Below the pieces are notes generated by a model, which saw only the letters and a list, made by a program, of their open reading frames with translations, made no database searches and had not been told where the DNA came from. The translations under genes were made by a program, and so were the position numbers. A DNA stretch of 64,000 nt. Source: Cuniculiplasma divulgatum (GTDB taxonomy: Archaea > Thermoplasmatota > Thermoplasmata > Thermoplasmatales > Thermoplasmataceae). The DNA lies in NCBI GenBank assembly GCA_031200235.1, contig CP133595.1, positions 1,116,001 through 1,180,000 of the forward strand, written 5' to 3'. Shown here in pieces: positions 17,333-25,178 of this stretch; the stretch's first letter is position 1, and every line of letters begins with the position of its first letter.

Positions 17333-18409
17333 ATGGAGTTACGTTACTTCATAATCAGACGACTCTTGGTCATGATTCCCACTCTTATAGGCTTGCTTGT
17401 GATCGTTTTCGCATTGCTGAGTGGGATACCAAAGTCGGTTCTCGCGGCACCATATCTGAATCCTCATTCTTCAGTTCCAAAGGCTCAGCAGCTTCAGAAT
17501 ATATATGCTCTGCTTGGGCTCAATCAACCACCACCCATACATTTCTTTATATATGTAAAGGATGTTTTCACAGGTAACCTCGGCATTATGAATCTTGCCG
17601 GGTATCCTTCTAACGTGCTAAGTGCCATAGAACTGGCTTTCCCCAACACCGTTCAGCTTGCACTGTTTGCAACCCTGCTTTCAATTGTTATTGCAATTCC
17701 TCTCGGTACATATATTGGGGCAAGACCAAACTCACTGAGCGATCAAGCCGGAAGAATTTTCTCACTCAGTGGCTACTCAATGCCTGCATTCTGGCTGGGG
17801 ATATTATTGATTTACGCTTTAGGGAGCGGTGTAATCACTGGTAACCCTCTGGGAGTACTACCATATTCTGGCTCATTCAATCCTACAGCAATACCATCTC
17901 CGAACCCGACGTGGTTTCACGGTGAATTCACTTCTCCCACTCATCTTTTCATTTTTGATGCCCTTCTAAATGGTGCATGGGGGTTGGCTTGGGATGGATT
18001 CAAGCATGTAATCCTCCCAGTTATAACACTTACCTACACTATCCTCGCAGGGGTCCTAAGGTTCATACGTGCTGGAATGGTAGATTCTTCCTATCAGGAA
18101 TATGTCAAGACTGCACGCGCAAAGGGGGTGCCAGAGAAGATTGTGATAAAGAGGCACATAAGAAGAAATGCTTTGATCCCATCTATTACAGTAATGGGTC
18201 TCCTGTTCTCCAGTCTTCTTGGCGGGGTTGTGATAATTGAAGATCTTTTCGCATACCCAGGAATAGGTATGCTAGCGGTCAATGCAGCGGAAACCTATCA
18301 GGTTTACGGTGTTCTGGGAACAACGTTTTTCTTTGGAATAATACTTATAGTTGCCAACCTGATCGTTGATGTGGTGTATGCTTTCGTAGATCCCAGGATA
18401 AGATATTGA
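17333..18409 (+). CDS. Peptide-type ABC transporter permease, DppB/OppB family (second locus)
   Basis: The frame is open from an ATG at 17294 (371 aa). I prefer the ATG at 17333 (358 aa), because MELRYFIIRRLLVMIPTLIG is the typical DppB N-terminus and because of the TATA position. The BPD_transp_1 core contains the coupling loop SSYQEYVKTARAKGVPEKIV (about residue 250) and ends in VDPRIRY. Six helices are expected. The loop after TM1 is longer than in bacterial homologues, as is common in archaea. The DppC partner follows after 8 nt, with GAGGTGA as its Shine-Dalgarno. Confidence 0.92.
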   Translation: MELRYFIIRRLLVMIPTLIGLLVIVFALLSGIPKSVLAAPYLNPHSSVPKAQQLQNIYALLGLNQPPPIHFFIYVKDVFTGNLGIMNLAGYPSNVLSAIELAFPNTVQLALFATLLSIVIAIPLGTYIGARPNSLSDQAGRIFSLSGYSMPAFWLGILLIYALGSGVITGNPLGVLPYSGSFNPTAIPSPNPTWFHGEFTSPTHLFIFDALLNGAWGLAWDGFKHVILPVITLTYTILAGVLRFIRAGMVDSSYQEYVKTARAKGVPEKIVIKRHIRRNALIPSITVMGLLFSSLLGGVVIIEDLFAYPGIGMLAVNAAETYQVYGVLGTTFFFGIILIVANLIVDVVYAFVDPRIRY

Positions 18410-18417
18410 GGTGAATT

Positions 18418-19401
18418 ATGGCAGACATTACTGAGATTAAGAATGCGGGAAGAATTCAGGCAACCCGTAAACGTCACCCGAGAATTGAAAGCTTCAAGAG
18501 TACTTTCAATCTGTTTCTTAAAAATAAGCTGGCTCTGGCAGGCTTCATAATAACCATGACGTATGGGATAATAGCCATACTTGACTGGGCTCATCCCTCC
18601 TGGCTGGGAATTGCCAACATTAATAATGCTGCCAATTTCACACCAGGGGGTGCGAGCGCATTGAGCTTGGCCCCTCCAACCGCCCCTACCCTGAGCCACG
18701 GTTGGTGGTATTGGTTAGGGACAACAGAATACCAGATCCCCATATTGCCCGTTATGCTGGCGGCATTGAAGTTTGACATTGCCTACTCTGTCCTTATAGT
18801 AGTAACCGGGATGTTGATTGGTGTTGTCGTAGGTACAATATCAGGTTACCTTGGAGGTGCCGTTGATGAAACCGTGATGAGGATAACTGACATATTCTTC
18901 AGTGTGCCCTCGCTTATCCTTGTAATTGCCATAACTTTTGTCTTGGGTGAATCGCTGTTCTTTGTAGTTATAGCTCTTATTATAATTTGGTGGCCCATAT
19001 ATGCGCGTCTTACAAGAGGTCTCACCCTTTCTGTTCGAAGTATGAAATATATTGAAGCAGCGACAGCTTCAGGTTCATCAAAGATAAGGACAATATTCTC
19101 ACATATAATACCGAATGTACTTTCACCAACGTTTGTGCAATTCTCCCTAGATCTGGGTAGCATAGTGTTAATATTTGCGTCCTTCGATTACATAGGTCTG
19201 AACAAGGGAAACCCTCTTCTGCCCGAGCTTGGACAGATGATAAACTGGGGACAGACGTTCTTTACATACACCACGCCAAGTGGGATGATAATGTGGTGGC
19301 CTGTGGTTATTCCTGGAGTCTTTCTCCTGATATTCACAGTTGCTGTTAATCTAATGGGTGATGGACTTAGAGATGTTCTGGATCCAAGGTTGAGGAGATA
19401 A
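18418..19401 (+). CDS. Peptide-type ABC transporter permease, DppC/OppC family (second locus)
   Basis: At 327 aa it has the ordinary size for DppC. It shows TM1 (about residues 38-58), a short loop with WYWLGTTEYQIPILP in the place of the family's LGTDxxGRDV motif, five further helices, a coupling loop (SMKYIEAATASGSSKIRTIF) and the LDPRLRR tail. It lacks the beta-propeller insertion found in its counterpart at 7948-10167, which makes that insertion a derived feature. It lies between DppB (8-nt gap) and DppD (2-nt gap) in one operon. Confidence 0.93.
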   Translation: MADITEIKNAGRIQATRKRHPRIESFKSTFNLFLKNKLALAGFIITMTYGIIAILDWAHPSWLGIANINNAANFTPGGASALSLAPPTAPTLSHGWWYWLGTTEYQIPILPVMLAALKFDIAYSVLIVVTGMLIGVVVGTISGYLGGAVDETVMRITDIFFSVPSLILVIAITFVLGESLFFVVIALIIIWWPIYARLTRGLTLSVRSMKYIEAATASGSSKIRTIFSHIIPNVLSPTFVQFSLDLGSIVLIFASFDYIGLNKGNPLLPELGQMINWGQTFFTYTTPSGMIMWWPVVIPGVFLLIFTVAVNLMGDGLRDVLDPRLRR

Positions 19402-19403
19402 AG

Positions 19404-20981
19404 ATGGAGTCCGTGCAGGAAAAAGCATTAAAGAATGAGCCGAACACTAAGGATTATTTCGTTGAAGTGAGGAATCTCAAAACACAATTTTTCACGTCCA
19501 AGGGCATCGTAAAGGCCCTGGATGGTGTCACACTTGGGATCCGGAGAGGAGAAATATTCGGGCTCGTAGGCGAAAGCGGTTGTGGGAAGAGTGTTACTGC
19601 AAGTTCCATAATGGATCTCATACCTGACCCACCAGGGAAAATAATGGCGGGTAGTGTATTCATTGATGGCTTTAACATATTATCTGATCTTCGCAAACTC
19701 TCGAAAGTCACCATAAAAAGTGAGACAAACGTCAAAATTAAAAGGAATAAGCGATTGATTAAACGACATAATTTCATTCTATCGCAGATAAGAGGGAAAA
19801 CCGTATCTATGATATTTCAGGAACCGTCGCTTTCACTTAATCCGGTTCTCAGCGTAGGAAGTCAGATTGAAGAGGCGGTTCTGCTTCACTCAAGAATTGA
19901 AATTGCAAACGCAATACTCAGGAGGTCTCAGATCTCGGAAGAAGACATAAAGAAATTTCTGGAATCATCCTCAACTATTTCCGATCCTTACAAGAAAAGG
20001 GGGGCTGTCAGGGTCTGGTGCAGGAACTACGGGGTAGCTGAACTTGATGAGAGGATCTATGAAGCAGTTCTCTCCAACAATGATACTACCGTGATTTCTA
20101 AGGAGATACTCTCCCTGATCAATGAAAGCAACCAGAAAGTGGATCTTGTAGCAATAGGTCAGGCGAGAGATTATTACAAATACGAGGAAGATCTGTTCAA
20201 GCTTAACCGGGATCTTCTACAGGCAGAATCTGAGAACAATAGGGAGAAAGTCGACACCGTGCAGGCTAAGATCCAGGACCTTAAGAAGTCGGTGGGATCT
20301 GAATTCTTCAGTTACAAGTTCCTGAGGCGATTTCTCAAAAGAAAATATGAAAGGCCATTTCAATTGGCTGCCAGAAACAGAGCAATTGAAATGCTTGAAA
20401 TGGTCAATATCCCGGAGCCGGAAAGGACACTGGACTCATTCCCGCACGAACTGAGCGGAGGTATGCAACAGAGAGCAATGATAGCCATGTCTCTGGCCAC
20501 AAACCCAAAAATGCTTATTGCGGATGAGCCCACAACTGCTCTTGATGTAACAACTCAAGCGCAGATACTTGATCTTATAAAAGATTTGAAAAATGTCACA
20601 GGATCATCCATTCTGTTCATCACCCACGATCTTGCAGTAATAGCTGAGATGTGCGATCGTGTTGGTGTGATGTACGGCGGCAACCTCGTAGAAGAAGCTT
20701 CAGTGAATGATATATTCTTCAATCCAAAGCATCCTTATACAACAGGCCTTCTTTCATCTATCCCGAGGGAATTCGGAAAGGAAAGGCGAAACATGAAGCT
20801 GAGCACCATACCAGGAAGCGTACCGAATCTGATTACACCACCTTCCGGCTGCAGGTTCCATCCAAGATGCAAATTTGCAATGGATGTCTGCAAAGAGAAA
20901 AAACCAAAGCTAGTGGAATTAGAGGCCGGCCATAAGGTAGCTTGCTTCCTTTATTCAAGTGAAGTGGAGGAGAATGCATGA
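19404..20981 (+). CDS. Peptide ABC transporter ATPase, DppD type, with helical insertion
   Basis: A 525-aa ATPase, about 180 aa longer than usual. Walker A GESGCGKS (about residue 55), Q-loop MIFQEPSLSLNP (about 133-144), signature ELSGGMQQR (about 347-355), Walker B LIADEPTTALD and the H-loop THD are intact. About 210 residues separate Q-loop and signature, where 50-60 is usual; the extra part is charged and likely helical or coiled-coil. It lies on the helical subdomain that contacts the permease. The C-terminal oligo_HPN region has the Cys set GCRFHPRCKFAMDVC and VACF. It overlaps the next gene by 4 nt (ATGA), so the two subunits are probably co-translated. Confidence 0.92.
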   Translation: MESVQEKALKNEPNTKDYFVEVRNLKTQFFTSKGIVKALDGVTLGIRRGEIFGLVGESGCGKSVTASSIMDLIPDPPGKIMAGSVFIDGFNILSDLRKLSKVTIKSETNVKIKRNKRLIKRHNFILSQIRGKTVSMIFQEPSLSLNPVLSVGSQIEEAVLLHSRIEIANAILRRSQISEEDIKKFLESSSTISDPYKKRGAVRVWCRNYGVAELDERIYEAVLSNNDTTVISKEILSLINESNQKVDLVAIGQARDYYKYEEDLFKLNRDLLQAESENNREKVDTVQAKIQDLKKSVGSEFFSYKFLRRFLKRKYERPFQLAARNRAIEMLEMVNIPEPERTLDSFPHELSGGMQQRAMIAMSLATNPKMLIADEPTTALDVTTQAQILDLIKDLKNVTGSSILFITHDLAVIAEMCDRVGVMYGGNLVEEASVNDIFFNPKHPYTTGLLSSIPREFGKERRNMKLSTIPGSVPNLITPPSGCRFHPRCKFAMDVCKEKKPKLVELEAGHKVACFLYSSEVEENA

Positions 20982-22420
20982 GCGACGGAAATGGCACTTT
21001 ATTGTACGTATCACATCTCAAGAAATACTTTGACATCAACAACGGGCTCAAGAAAACAGGAACGGTCAAGGCAGTCGACGACGTCACATTCAGTCTGAAA
21101 AGCGGAGAAACCCTTGGAGTTGTTGGTGAAACAGGATGCGGAAAAACAACTCTGGGCAGGACAATACTCCATCTTACAAAGCCCACAGATGGCGACGTTT
21201 ACTTTGATCTTCCTCAGGAAATCATGGAGGACGTAATCCGAACCGAGCAAAAGTTCCACGATCTTCATCTTAAAAAGAACAGGAGCCCTTCTGAACAGGA
21301 AGAATATACAGAACTGAAACAGAAGGTTGACAAGTATCGCTCTCGCTATTCTTTAACAAAGAAGAGCCAGAGGGAACTCAAGGATTACAGGAAAAAGATG
21401 CAGCCTGTGTTTCAGGACCCTTTCAGTTCGCTTGATCCCAGAAAGTTGATCAAGGATGTAATAGCTGAACCCATGAAATTGCTCACCAAATACTCTGACG
21501 AGGAGATACTCGAAAAGGAAAAGGCGCTGATCGAGGAAATTGGTTTAAGTGAGGATCACCTTTATCGTTTCCCCCACGAGTTCAGCGGTGGACAGAGGCA
21601 GAGGATAGGGATACTCAGGGCAATAAGTATTGAACCCATAATGCTCGTTCTTGATGAACCTACTTCGGCCCTTGACGTTTCTGTACAGGCTCAGATTCTC
21701 AATATCCTTAGGGATATACAGCAGAAGAGAGGTCTTTCTTACATATTCATTTCGCACCATCTTCATGTCATAAGGATGATGTCAGACAAAGTGGCAGTGA
21801 TGTACCTTGGTCAGATAGTTGAGATTGCAGATACTGAGGAACTGTTCTCGGAAATGCTGCACCCTTACACAAAGGCGCTTTTATCTGCAATTCCATTGCC
21901 AGATCCAACACTTAAAAGGGAACGTACAATCCTGGAAGGAGATATCCCAAGTCCTGCCAATCCACCTGCGGGATGCTATTTTCATACACGGTGTCCTTCG
22001 GCGATGAAGACGTGCGGCTGGACGCCAAGGGACATGGGCGAATCAATGAGGAGAATGTTCGACCAGTACCGGAACCCTGAAGTACTGAACTTTCCACCCA
22101 TTGATAATATCGAACTTGATGAAGATAATCGAAAAATCACGGTGTTCTTCACTACTGCCCTGAATCCCTCGCATCTGGAAAGCATTAAGGATCTTATTGA
22201 CAAGGAAAGCAATCTGAAGAACGGCATCCGTTTCAAGGCCATCAACAGTGTAGAACTTGGAAGCGATCAGAGTTCGGTTGTAATCACAATGATAGAACCT
22301 TCTATACCCAGGTTGAAGGAGATAAAGCCAGACCATTTTGTATCGTGCCTTCTGTATGACGAACCCGGTGCCCTGGAGGAGGCTGATGAGGGAGCAACCC
22401 AGAGTATATTACAAAGATAA
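20978..22420 (+). CDS. Peptide ABC transporter ATPase, DppF type, with two insertions
   Basis: A 480-aa partner ATPase with Walker A GETGCGKTT, Q-loop VFQDPFSSLDP, signature FSGGQRQR, Walker B LVLDEPTSALD and H-loop ISHH. A charged helical stretch of about 60 residues lies between Walker A and the Q-loop. The C-terminal Cys motif is split: GCYFHTRCPSAMKTC is followed by about 100 extra residues with a beta-alpha-beta look (DNIELDEDNRKITVFFTT) before the closing HFVSCLLYD. GGAGG precedes the start, inside the dppD gene. Together with the preceding gene it forms the ATPase heterodimer. Confidence 0.92.
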   Translation: MSDGNGTLLYVSHLKKYFDINNGLKKTGTVKAVDDVTFSLKSGETLGVVGETGCGKTTLGRTILHLTKPTDGDVYFDLPQEIMEDVIRTEQKFHDLHLKKNRSPSEQEEYTELKQKVDKYRSRYSLTKKSQRELKDYRKKMQPVFQDPFSSLDPRKLIKDVIAEPMKLLTKYSDEEILEKEKALIEEIGLSEDHLYRFPHEFSGGQRQRIGILRAISIEPIMLVLDEPTSALDVSVQAQILNILRDIQQKRGLSYIFISHHLHVIRMMSDKVAVMYLGQIVEIADTEELFSEMLHPYTKALLSAIPLPDPTLKRERTILEGDIPSPANPPAGCYFHTRCPSAMKTCGWTPRDMGESMRRMFDQYRNPEVLNFPPIDNIELDEDNRKITVFFTTALNPSHLESIKDLIDKESNLKNGIRFKAINSVELGSDQSSVVITMIEPSIPRLKEIKPDHFVSCLLYDEPGALEEADEGATQSILQR

Positions 22421-22733
22421 GCAGGAGTACAAGGACGTCTCCTCTAAGGATCTCACCAGGTCTCAGCTGCTTCGTTATATTTTTGATGATTTCTTCAGAG
22501 TCTCTTATATCGTCCTGATGCTTTTTATAGATGCAATAATCATAGCACAGTTTTTTTACTTCATTCCAGGTTTCCAGAATGATCTGACCCTGATTTCCGC
22601 TGTGTACCATGGCAGTAATCTGCTTGAGTACTATACGGTGATTATGATATTGTTTGTGGAAAGTGTATGTATTTACTATCAGGCAATTCTTTTCAGAAAA
22701 ATATGGCCAAGGAAACCATTGAATGATGAATGA
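22386..22733 (+). CDS. Small membrane protein at end of second Opp operon, unknown
   Basis: The frame is open from 22338, but the ATG at 22386 has GGAGG 7 nt upstream and gives a clean 115-aa product beginning MREQPRVYYKDK. It overlaps the end of dppF by 35 nt. The product has a charged N-terminus and two hydrophobic segments (YIVLMLFIDAIIIAQFFYFI and YYTVIMILFVESVCIYY), then a basic end. No known family. It occupies the same operon position as the gene at 12377-12787, so it may be a small partner of the transporter. Confidence 0.7.
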   Translation: MREQPRVYYKDKQEYKDVSSKDLTRSQLLRYIFDDFFRVSYIVLMLFIDAIIIAQFFYFIPGFQNDLTLISAVYHGSNLLEYYTVIMILFVESVCIYYQAILFRKIWPRKPLNDE

Positions 22734-22815
22734 TATGCCGGGATAGCAGTGAAACTCTGGGAACTATATTCCCTGACTCAATGAGGGAGATAGGGAAATA
22801 TCAGAAATGTCTGAT

Positions 22816-23757
22816 TCAGGATGGTGCAGCAGGGGCTTTCTGTGTAAATGGAAGAACTGTTTTCCTTGTTTTCACGTGGTTGAACCACCATATCTTTGAT
22901 ACCAGCTTGGCATCCTCGAATGGACTCGGTATTGAGGGTTCCCTGAAGCACTGCGTGAAACAGTCATTGCAGTCATTGTCAAAGACTTCCCACTGTGGTT
23001 TCTTGTTCAGCACTGTTTCCATATGAGTGAAACACGGGTGTACCTTCCCCTTGTAATCGGTGTAATACGTGGTCTGTCCTGCCTTGCAGGCAGATACAGG
23101 CTTCTTGTCAACGTAGTCCACAGCCTCCTTGTAGTAGGACCTGGTGTTGCCAAACACATGCTGATCATAGTTCTCATATGCATATGAGAAAGCCTCACGA
23201 ATCATCTCGTTGGAGACGTGGAAATCCTGGAAGTAATATGATTCCTGATCAGGGAAGCACATTGACAGGGGTACTCCAAGCTCATTGTTGGCGTATTCCA
23301 CCATGTCCTTGACCTTGAAATAGTTGAAATTGGTCACAAGTGCATTGGCAGTGAGGATCTTTACCTGGCCCTTTGCCTCCTTGATGACCTTGGTGACTGT
23401 ATCAAAGATCTTCAGCCCCCTGTATTCGTTGTGTTCTTCAGGTATGTTGGAGTCAAGGGATATTGTTATACCGTCCAGATAGGGGTAAAGCTTCCTCAGA
23501 ACATACGGATTGGTACCGTTGCTGGCGATATGGGTTATGAACTTGTTTTCCTTGAGCTTCTGGATTATGCTCAGTATTGACTTATTGAGGGTCGGCTCCC
23601 CTCCGGTGAGTGATACAATCTTGATCTTGTTCTTCTTCATCTCCTCGATATGCTTGTCAATCAGGTCCTCAGGAAAGAAAATCTGGCCCTGCCAGGCATT
23701 GCAGCTTTTGCAGCGGAGGTTGCAGAAGTAGTCAATGTTCCATATCATCGTCTTCAT
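22816..23757 (-). CDS. Radical SAM protein with SPASM-like C-terminus
   Basis: A 313-aa protein. Cys12, Cys16 and Cys19 (CNLRCKSC) form the radical SAM CxxxCxxC motif; TGGEPTLN is the SAM-binding GGEP motif near residues 51-58. The C-terminal half has a SPASM/twitch-like Cys set: CKAG, then HPCFTH, then DCNDCFTQC, which would hold an auxiliary iron-sulfur cluster. Such proteins modify peptides, heme or lipids; the substrate cannot be read from the sequence. It is the last gene of a reverse-strand operon with a GNAT acetyltransferase (52 nt upstream) and a winged-helix regulator. Confidence 0.85.
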   Translation of the reverse strand: MKTMIWNIDYFCNLRCKSCNAWQGQIFFPEDLIDKHIEEMKKNKIKIVSLTGGEPTLNKSILSIIQKLKENKFITHIASNGTNPYVLRKLYPYLDGITISLDSNIPEEHNEYRGLKIFDTVTKVIKEAKGQVKILTANALVTNFNYFKVKDMVEYANNELGVPLSMCFPDQESYYFQDFHVSNEMIREAFSYAYENYDQHVFGNTRSYYKEAVDYVDKKPVSACKAGQTTYYTDYKGKVHPCFTHMETVLNKKPQWEVFDNDCNDCFTQCFREPSIPSPFEDAKLVSKIWWFNHVKTRKTVLPFTQKAPAAPS

Positions 23758-23809
23758 AATGAAAACTCTAATCAGAATGGGGATTTATTACTTTTGCTAG
23801 GTTCAACAG

Positions 23810-24352
23810 CTAATTTTCCACCCAGTACGTCATCAGGACATCGTCAACATATTCGCCGTCAATAATGAACTGCTCCTTGCGTGTCCCCTCGTGCTGGAAT
23901 CCAAGTTTTTCATAAAGGGAAATTGCGTTCTTGTTGCTTGAAAAGACCTCCAGGTTGAGCTTCCTTATTCCATTTTCCCTGCACCATTCAATGCCCTGGT
24001 TTATGAGCCTTGTGCCAAGGCCCGATCTCCTGTGGCCGGCTTTTATTGCAATTCCGAGGTTTGCAGTGTGCCTGTTCTTCCTGTACATTCCTCTCTGTAT
24101 TGTGAGCACTCCAACAATTTCAGTGCCCTTCTCGCAGACAAGGGTAAGGTCATCAGGACTCCTTATCCTCTCCTGCTCTCCCCTCTCGGTGAGCAGATAG
24201 TATTCACTGACAAGATATATCCTCTCGTCCATGACGCTCTGCATGCAGTTAATGACTCCTCTGGCATCCTTGGGATCAGCTTTCCTGATAACATAGCCCG
24301 ATCCGGCTCTCTGAGTCTCAGCCTTTTCCTTCCAGAGCATGGACTTTCCCAT
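23810..24352 (-). CDS. GNAT-family N-acetyltransferase (RimI-like)
   Basis: The frame opens with TTG at 24373; ATG at 24352 is the better start (180 aa) and ATG at 24340 is also possible. The GNAT fold is clear: beta4 with LGIAIKAGHRRSGLGTRLI carries the acetyl-CoA loop (Q/RxxGxG/A form RRSGLG), followed by KLNLEVFSSNKNAISLYEKL and GFQHEGTRKEQF, typical of RimI/RimJ-type enzymes. It would acetylate an amino group of a protein or small molecule using acetyl-CoA. It lies between a wHTH gene (35 nt upstream) and a radical SAM gene. Confidence 0.88.
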   Translation of the reverse strand: MGKSMLWKEKAETQRAGSGYVIRKADPKDARGVINCMQSVMDERIYLVSEYYLLTERGEQERIRSPDDLTLVCEKGTEIVGVLTIQRGMYRKNRHTANLGIAIKAGHRRSGLGTRLINQGIEWCRENGIRKLNLEVFSSNKNAISLYEKLGFQHEGTRKEQFIIDGEYVDDVLMTYWVEN

Positions 24353-24387
24353 TAACAGAAATGGAACAGCCAAATAATCTTTTGCTG

Positions 24388-24714
24388 TTACTTCTTAAGC
24401 AGCGAAGTCTTCAGGTTATGAAAGATTTCCTGCATCTCCTCGGACAGGGCCTGGGCTTCAGCTATAATCTTGTCCTTGCTTTCCAGGAACTCGGGTGTGA
24501 GAATTGCCCCCTCCCTTGACGGTAGTATGAGCCCCTCCTTCTCAAGCACTCTCAATGAATATCTGATCTTGTGCTCCGGTATTCCTGTCTCATGCGATAT
24601 CTTGATAATACCGACGGGTTGCTCATTCATAAGAGTCTGCACAATAGCAATGTGTCGTTTCACCGTTTCCAGATCATTCTTGATTTCCCCGAAAAGGGTC
24701 GTGGATGAATCCAT
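24388..24714 (-). CDS. Winged helix-turn-helix transcriptional regulator
   Basis: A 108-aa protein. Residues about 33-70 form a winged HTH: VGIIKISHETGIPEHKIRYS is the helix-turn-helix and LRVLEKEGLILPSREGAILT the wing. The helical C-terminus (about 75-108) could dimerise. A TATA-like box at 24733-24743 places the transcript start at the ATG, so the gene is likely leaderless. As first gene of the wHTH-GNAT-radical SAM operon it may regulate that operon; no effector domain is visible. Confidence 0.8.
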   Translation of the reverse strand: MDSSTTLFGEIKNDLETVKRHIAIVQTLMNEQPVGIIKISHETGIPEHKIRYSLRVLEKEGLILPSREGAILTPEFLESKDKIIAEAQALSEEMQEIFHNLKTSLLKK

Positions 24715-24732
24715 GACACTGTATGTCTAATC

Positions 24733-24743
24733 ATAATAAATAG
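24733..24743 (-). promoter_or_regulatory. TATA-like box of the wHTH-GNAT-radical SAM operon
   Basis: Read on the reverse strand, CTATTTATTAT lies about 20-28 nt before the ATG at 24714, consistent with a leaderless start. Confidence 0.45.
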
Positions 24744-24839
24744 TTATGAATCAGCGCTGTCAATTTCAATGAACCCATGTTTGATACATGAACCAGTTTC
24801 CATTAAGGCTTCAATCTGTCCAGGATACTGAGGTTAACA

Positions 24840-25064
24840 TCATGGATAGATTTCTTTTCCACTGTAAACAATTCGTATATCTTCATCTTCAGTATTCAAC
24901 AGTTTTCTTATTCTCAGGTCCCTCTCCTTTATGTATTCTCTGAATCTTGCGGGATCAGGGGAATGGGCCATTATGCCCATTGCATTGCGCCTCAGTGCTA
25001 TCTGGAGCCTGACATCGAACTGGAGCCTGCTGTCCATGCCATCAATTTCTATGATCTTGACCAA
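24840..25064 (-). CDS. Small conserved-looking protein, unknown
   Basis: A 74-aa product from a TTG start, rich in charged residues (MVKIIEIDGMDSRLQFDVRL at the start, FREYIKERDLRIRKLLNTED in the middle), with alternating strand and helix character. A strong TATA-like box (25085-25097) lies at leaderless distance from the TTG, which supports a real gene. The opposing + frame (24963-25157) looks much less protein-like. Family not recognised. Divergent from rtcB. Confidence 0.5.
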   Translation of the reverse strand: MVKIIEIDGMDSRLQFDVRLQIALRRNAMGIMAHSPDPARFREYIKERDLRIRKLLNTEDEDIRIVYSGKEIYP

Positions 25065-25084
25065 TCAGGTAGAGATGTTGTCGA

Positions 25085-25097
25085 GAATATTAATATT
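25085..25097. promoter_or_regulatory. Palindromic TATA-like element between small gene and rtcB
   Basis: The run AATATTAATATT is self-complementary and lies about 21-33 nt before the TTG at 25064 on the reverse strand. For rtcB on the forward strand a separate AT-rich box near 25152-25163 is better placed. Confidence 0.4.
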
Positions 25098-25178
25098 GAT
25101 GTGATGGACCAATTCTGCATGATTCCGACAGCTCACAAACACAAAACTGCAAAATAGTAAATCCAGAGATGGGATTAT

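Noticed and set aside
22759-22773. Short inverted repeat GGGAA/TTCCC between the second Opp operon and the radical SAM gene
   Set aside because: Only 5 bp with no U-tract; too weak to call a terminator.
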